33,599 nucleotides of DNA, taken from NCBI GenBank assembly GCA_003220475.1, contig QHSO01000033.1:1-33599 (forward strand), in the 5' to 3' direction. This DNA comes from Candidatus Rokuibacteriota bacterium (GTDB lineage Bacteria; Methylomirabilota; Methylomirabilia; Rokubacteriales; CSP1-6). The notes beneath the pieces are model-generated. The model ran no database searches and was not told the origin of the DNA. It saw only the letters and a program-made list of their open reading frames with translations. Positions 31,173 through 33,599 of this stretch are shown here, in pieces. Each line of letters opens with the position of its first letter. Within the stretch, counting starts at the first letter, position 1. The translations under genes were made by a program, and so were the position numbers.

Positions 31173-31547
31173 ATGAAGAAGTGGTGGTTGGCTACGTCTC
31201 TGGTGGTCGCCCTGCTTCTCGTCACGACGGTTCCGAGTTACGCGTGGCGCGGCCATCACGGTGGTCACTGGCACGGTGGTCCCCGTGTCTTCGTTGGCGT
31301 CGGTCCGTGGTGGGGCTATCCCTACTGGTACTACCCGCCGCCTTATTACGTGTACTCGTCGCCCACGGTCGTCGTGCAGCAGCCTCCGGTCTACGTCGAG
31401 CAGCAGCCGGCGGGCGCGCCGGCGCCTCCGGCGTCGGCGCCGCAACAGCAGCAGTACTGGTACTACTGCCAGCCCTCCAGCGCGTATTACCCGAACGTGC
31501 AGACGTGCACCGAGCCGTGGGTCAAGGTCCCCGCGAGATCGCAGTGA
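31173..31547 (+). CDS. Exported Tyr/Pro/Trp-rich envelope protein
   Basis: 124 residues from ATG 31173, with GGAGG 7 nt upstream. The signal peptide ends near SYA (24). The mature part is low complexity: a Gly/His/Trp start (RGHHGGHWHGG), WWGYPYWYYPPPYYVY, then Gln/Pro/Ala-rich and a C-terminal CQPSSAYYPNVQTC that may form a disulfide. Similar proteins are common outer-envelope components in proteobacteria-like genomes, with no known reaction. Its stop overlaps the next GTG start (GTGA). Confidence 0.8.
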   Translation: MKKWWLATSLVVALLLVTTVPSYAWRGHHGGHWHGGPRVFVGVGPWWGYPYWYYPPPYYVYSSPTVVVQQPPVYVEQQPAGAPAPPASAPQQQQYWYYCQPSSAYYPNVQTCTEPWVKVPARSQ

Positions 31548-32143
31548 AGAAATCGATGCTGCTCGTCGCGCCGCTGGCGCTCGCGCTCGGCGCGTGCGCA
31601 ACCGTTCCGACGGGGCCGAGCGTGATGGTGCTGCCGGGGACCGGCAAGCCCTTCGAACAATTCCAAGCCGATGACGGCGCTTGCCGACAGTTCGCGCTCC
31701 GGTCGGCCGGCATCACGACGAAGAAGGCGGCGGGCGACACGATGATCACCGGCGCCGCCGTGGGCACGGCGGTCGGCGCGGCAGCAGGCGCGGCCCTCGG
31801 CGCCGCGGCCGGCAATCCCGCGATCGGAGCGGCTGCGGGCGCCGGCGTGGGTCTTCTCGGCGGCACCGCCGTCGGCGGTAGTTATGCCGACGCCAATGTT
31901 TACTCGGTGCAGCGACGCTACGACGTCGGCTACATGCAATGCATGTACGCCAAGGGCAACCAGATCCCGGTCTCGCGCGGCTCGGTCCCGTACTCGACCA
32001 ACAGCGTCTCCACGCCGCCTCCGCCTCCGCCACCGCCTGCGACCACGCCGCCCGCCGGTTCCGCGCCGGCGATGATGCAGCCCCACGTGCCGCCGCCTCC
32101 GCCCGGCCCGCCTCCGCCTCCGCCGCCGGGCCGAACCTCCTAG
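31544..32143 (+). CDS. Glycine-zipper lipoprotein with polyproline tail
   Basis: 199 residues from GTG 31544 (GTGA overlap). The lipobox LALGAC places the lipidated Cys at 18. Residues 65-110 form a glycine-zipper hairpin (ITGAAVGTAVGAAAGAALG, AAGNPAIGAAAGAGVGLLGG) that can insert in membranes. A stretch with two Cys (DGACRQF, YMQCMY) surrounds it. The last 45 residues are Pro-rich (runs of eight, five and seven prolines) and could span peptidoglycan. Probably an envelope-stability protein with its upstream partner; no enzymatic role visible. Confidence 0.85.
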   Translation: MKKSMLLVAPLALALGACATVPTGPSVMVLPGTGKPFEQFQADDGACRQFALRSAGITTKKAAGDTMITGAAVGTAVGAAAGAALGAAAGNPAIGAAAGAGVGLLGGTAVGGSYADANVYSVQRRYDVGYMQCMYAKGNQIPVSRGSVPYSTNSVSTPPPPPPPPATTPPAGSAPAMMQPHVPPPPPGPPPPPPPGRTS

Positions 32144-32168
32144 ACCAGCGCACCGCTCGATCGGCCGC

Positions 32169-32188
32169 CGCCGTCTCGAGCGACGGCG
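32169..32188. terminator. Weak terminator-like hairpin after the glycine-zipper gene
   Basis: CGCCGTC / GACGGCG form a perfect 7-bp stem with a 6-nt loop, 26 bases after the stop and upstream of the next promoter. No T-run follows. Confidence 0.35.
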
Positions 32189-32214
32189 TGTCGTGAATCC
32201 CCGCGCACGCCGCG

Positions 32215-32220
32215 TATAAT
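32215..32220 (+). promoter_or_regulatory. Perfect TATAAT -10 for the downstream SDR gene
   Basis: TATAAT ends 8 nt before GTG 32229, and no Shine-Dalgarno exists, so the transcript should start at the GTG (leaderless). The -35 region is poor (TCGTGA near 32191 at 18 bp). Confidence 0.65.
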
Positions 32221-32228
32221 CGCGCGCC

Positions 32229-32984
32229 GTGAGACTCGCCAATCGACACGCGCTCATCACGGGGTCGACGAAGGGCATCGGTCTCGGGATCGCGCGCGCG
32301 TTCGTGCGTGAGGGCGCGCGCGTGGTCGTGCATTCACGCAGCGCCGCCGATTGCGCGGCCGTCGCCAAGACGCTCGACGGCGCGGCCGTTCCGATCGCCG
32401 CCGACCTCAGCCGAGCCGAGGAGGTGCGGCGTCTCGCCAGGACGGCGCTCGATGCAATGGATGGTCGCATCGACATCCTCGTCAACAACGCCGGCCAGCC
32501 GCGCGTGGCACCGTCGACGGAGCTGGCCGAGGGCGACTATCGCGCGACGATGGACCTGAATCTCACCGCCTACTTCCTGCTCGCGCAGGCGATCGGCCGG
32601 CAGATGATCGAGCGCGGGGGCGGCTCGATCATCAACGTCGGCTCGATCAACGGCAGCGTGGCTTTCCCACAGCGGCTCGCGTACTGCGTCTCGAAGGCGG
32701 GCGTCAACATGCTCACCAAGGTGCTGGCGATCGAATGGGCGGCACACGGCGTGCGCGTGAACTGCCTGGCGCCCGGCTACGTCGAGACGCCGTTCATCCA
32801 GGGCCTGGCGGCGCAGGGGATCCTCGACACGCGCAAGCTCGCGGCGCGCACTCCGATGGGTCGGCTCGGCACGCCCGATGAGATGGGCGATGCCGCCGTC
32901 TTCCTCGCCGGCGACGAGTCGGCCTTCGTCACCGGCGCGATCCTCACCGCCGACGGCGGCTGGCAGGCGTACGGCTATCTGTGA
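32229..32984 (+). CDS. SDR-family dehydrogenase
   Basis: 251 residues from GTG 32229. TGSTKGIG (11-18), NNAG (86-89), Ser139, Tyr152 and Lys156 form the classical SDR site; the C-terminus TGAILTADGGWQAYG is typical. His-Ser-Arg after strand two (VVVHSRSA) favours NADP. Substrate unknown. It stands alone behind a clear TATAAT box; the next gene is convergent, 18 bases away. Confidence 0.91.
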   Translation: MRLANRHALITGSTKGIGLGIARAFVREGARVVVHSRSAADCAAVAKTLDGAAVPIAADLSRAEEVRRLARTALDAMDGRIDILVNNAGQPRVAPSTELAEGDYRATMDLNLTAYFLLAQAIGRQMIERGGGSIINVGSINGSVAFPQRLAYCVSKAGVNMLTKVLAIEWAAHGVRVNCLAPGYVETPFIQGLAAQGILDTRKLAARTPMGRLGTPDEMGDAAVFLAGDESAFVTGAILTADGGWQAYGYL

Positions 32985-33002
32985 CGGCGGACCCGACGAG
33001 CG

Positions 33003-33599
33003 CTAACGCAGCCGGTACTCCCGCGCCGTTTTCGCGATCGCATCGGCATCGAAGCGATTGATCTCCCCGATCAGCTCGTTGGTCATGAGGTCGCCCGCCT
33101 CCACGCGCTGCTTGAGCACGCCCCACTTCAGCAAGAAGTCCATGTACTCGCGCAGGTGTGCCTCGTTGGTCTCGCCCCAGCGCCGGACGCCCGCCGGCTC
33201 GAGCTTCAGCTGCGGGATCCGCCCGCCCAGCACGTGCACGTCCTCACGGACGGCGGTCGTCTCGTCTTTCCCCGTCGCCCGCGTGAACGGGAAGACGTCG
33301 TAGAGGACCCGCACGGCGGCCTCGGGATTGGCCATGGTGAACACCGTGCCCTTGGCGCAGGCTCGCGCGAAGCCGATCAGCTCCCTGGCGCGCGTCTGAA
33401 TGGTCTCCTCCAGCGCGATGAAGCCATTGGACGGGAAGCGCTCGATCGGGCGCTTGTCGAGGATGCGGAGCTTGACGCCGGCGTTCTCGATCAACGCGTA
33501 CTGCGTATCGAACTGGCTCAGCACGTCGATCTGCTTGCTGCGTAGCAGCGCCGCCGGCTGCGCGCCCTCGCCGGCGACGACGAGGTTGATATCGGTGTC
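33003..33599 (-). CDS. ABC transporter substrate-binding protein (NMT1/THI5-like), partial, runs off right edge
   Basis: The frame is open through the right edge, giving 198 residues of the C-terminal part; an internal GTG at 33524 is not the true start. INLVVAGEGAQPAALLRSKQIDVL, SNGFIALEETIQTRARELIGFARA and the VREDVHVLGG and HLREYMDFLLKWGVL segments resemble the second lobe of NMT1/SsuA-like binding proteins, used for nitrate, sulfonate, thiamine-precursor or aromatic-acid uptake. No signal peptide can be judged because the N-terminus is missing. Confidence 0.85.
   Translation of the reverse strand, partial: DTDINLVVAGEGAQPAALLRSKQIDVLSQFDTQYALIENAGVKLRILDKRPIERFPSNGFIALEETIQTRARELIGFARACAKGTVFTMANPEAAVRVLYDVFPFTRATGKDETTAVREDVHVLGGRIPQLKLEPAGVRRWGETNEAHLREYMDFLLKWGVLKQRVEAGDLMTNELIGEINRFDADAIAKTAREYRLR

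Noticed and set aside
32020-32140. Possible microsatellite or phase-variable tract in the Pro codons of the glycine-zipper gene
   Set aside because: Codons are mixed CCG/CCT/CCC and in frame; it reads as an ordinary polyproline tail.

Overview
The window is about 68% G+C (estimated by eye) and almost entirely coding. There is no gene-free stretch over 300 bases, and I see no tRNA, rRNA, CRISPR array, insertion sequence or integrase. The gene mix (luciferase-like oxidoreductase, NMT1/THI5-like binding protein, many SDR dehydrogenases, UdgX, LigD, a compact PHA locus) recalls uncultivated high-GC soil lineages such as Candidatus Rokubacteria/Methylomirabilota. That placement is inference; a deltaproteobacterium-like or other high-GC soil bacterium is not excluded.

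Layout. 1-5.1 kb: a partial DNA ligase D runs off the left edge, followed by hemerythrin, an HtrA-type protease, a small helix-hairpin-helix protein and a YcaQ/AlkX-family glycosylase-like protein. 5.1-8.9 kb: a secreted intradiol-dioxygenase-like protein on the minus strand, then DoxX, a CPBP protease, a probably frame-damaged unknown gene, a 2-keto-4-pentenoate hydratase, a Nudix hydrolase and a small Cys-rich protein. 8.9-12.9 kb (minus): a sugar-type ABC importer (two permeases, one apparently broken, and a Tat-exported binding protein; no ATPase here) behind an SppA-like lipoprotein peptidase. 12.9-16.5 kb: threonine dehydratase, an unknown protein, UdgX with a shortened DUF4130-like N-terminus, and a luciferase-family oxidoreductase.

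16.5-27.8 kb is the main theme: fatty acyl-CoA and polyhydroxyalkanoate (PHA) metabolism. It holds a FadR(YsiA)-like TetR regulator, enoyl-CoA hydratase, an SDR, an SCP2 protein, an unknown His-rich polytopic membrane protein, PhaC, a PhaE-like subunit, a PhaJ-like hydratase with an unusual tail, a TPR lipoprotein, PhaB/FabG, PhaR, a phasin, a long-chain acyl-CoA ligase and another SDR. Read together: acyl-CoA ligase activates fatty acids, beta-oxidation makes enoyl-CoA, PhaJ and PhaB supply (R)-3-hydroxyacyl-CoA, PhaC/E polymerises it, and phasin and PhaR manage granules. 27.8-33.6 kb: a small membrane-anchored protein, glycosyltransferase 2, zinc alcohol dehydrogenase, PQQ-type sugar dehydrogenase, two envelope proteins, an SDR and a partial NMT1-like binding protein off the right edge.

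Themes seen across the window: (i) stop/start overlaps of the form NTGA (ATGA, GTGA and, strikingly, CTGA), implying CTG start codons for at least two genes; (ii) TATAAT-like boxes 6-10 nt before start codons that lack a Shine-Dalgarno, suggesting leaderless mRNAs, some from divergent gene pairs sharing one -10 element; (iii) three convergent pairs whose stops overlap in a CTAG.
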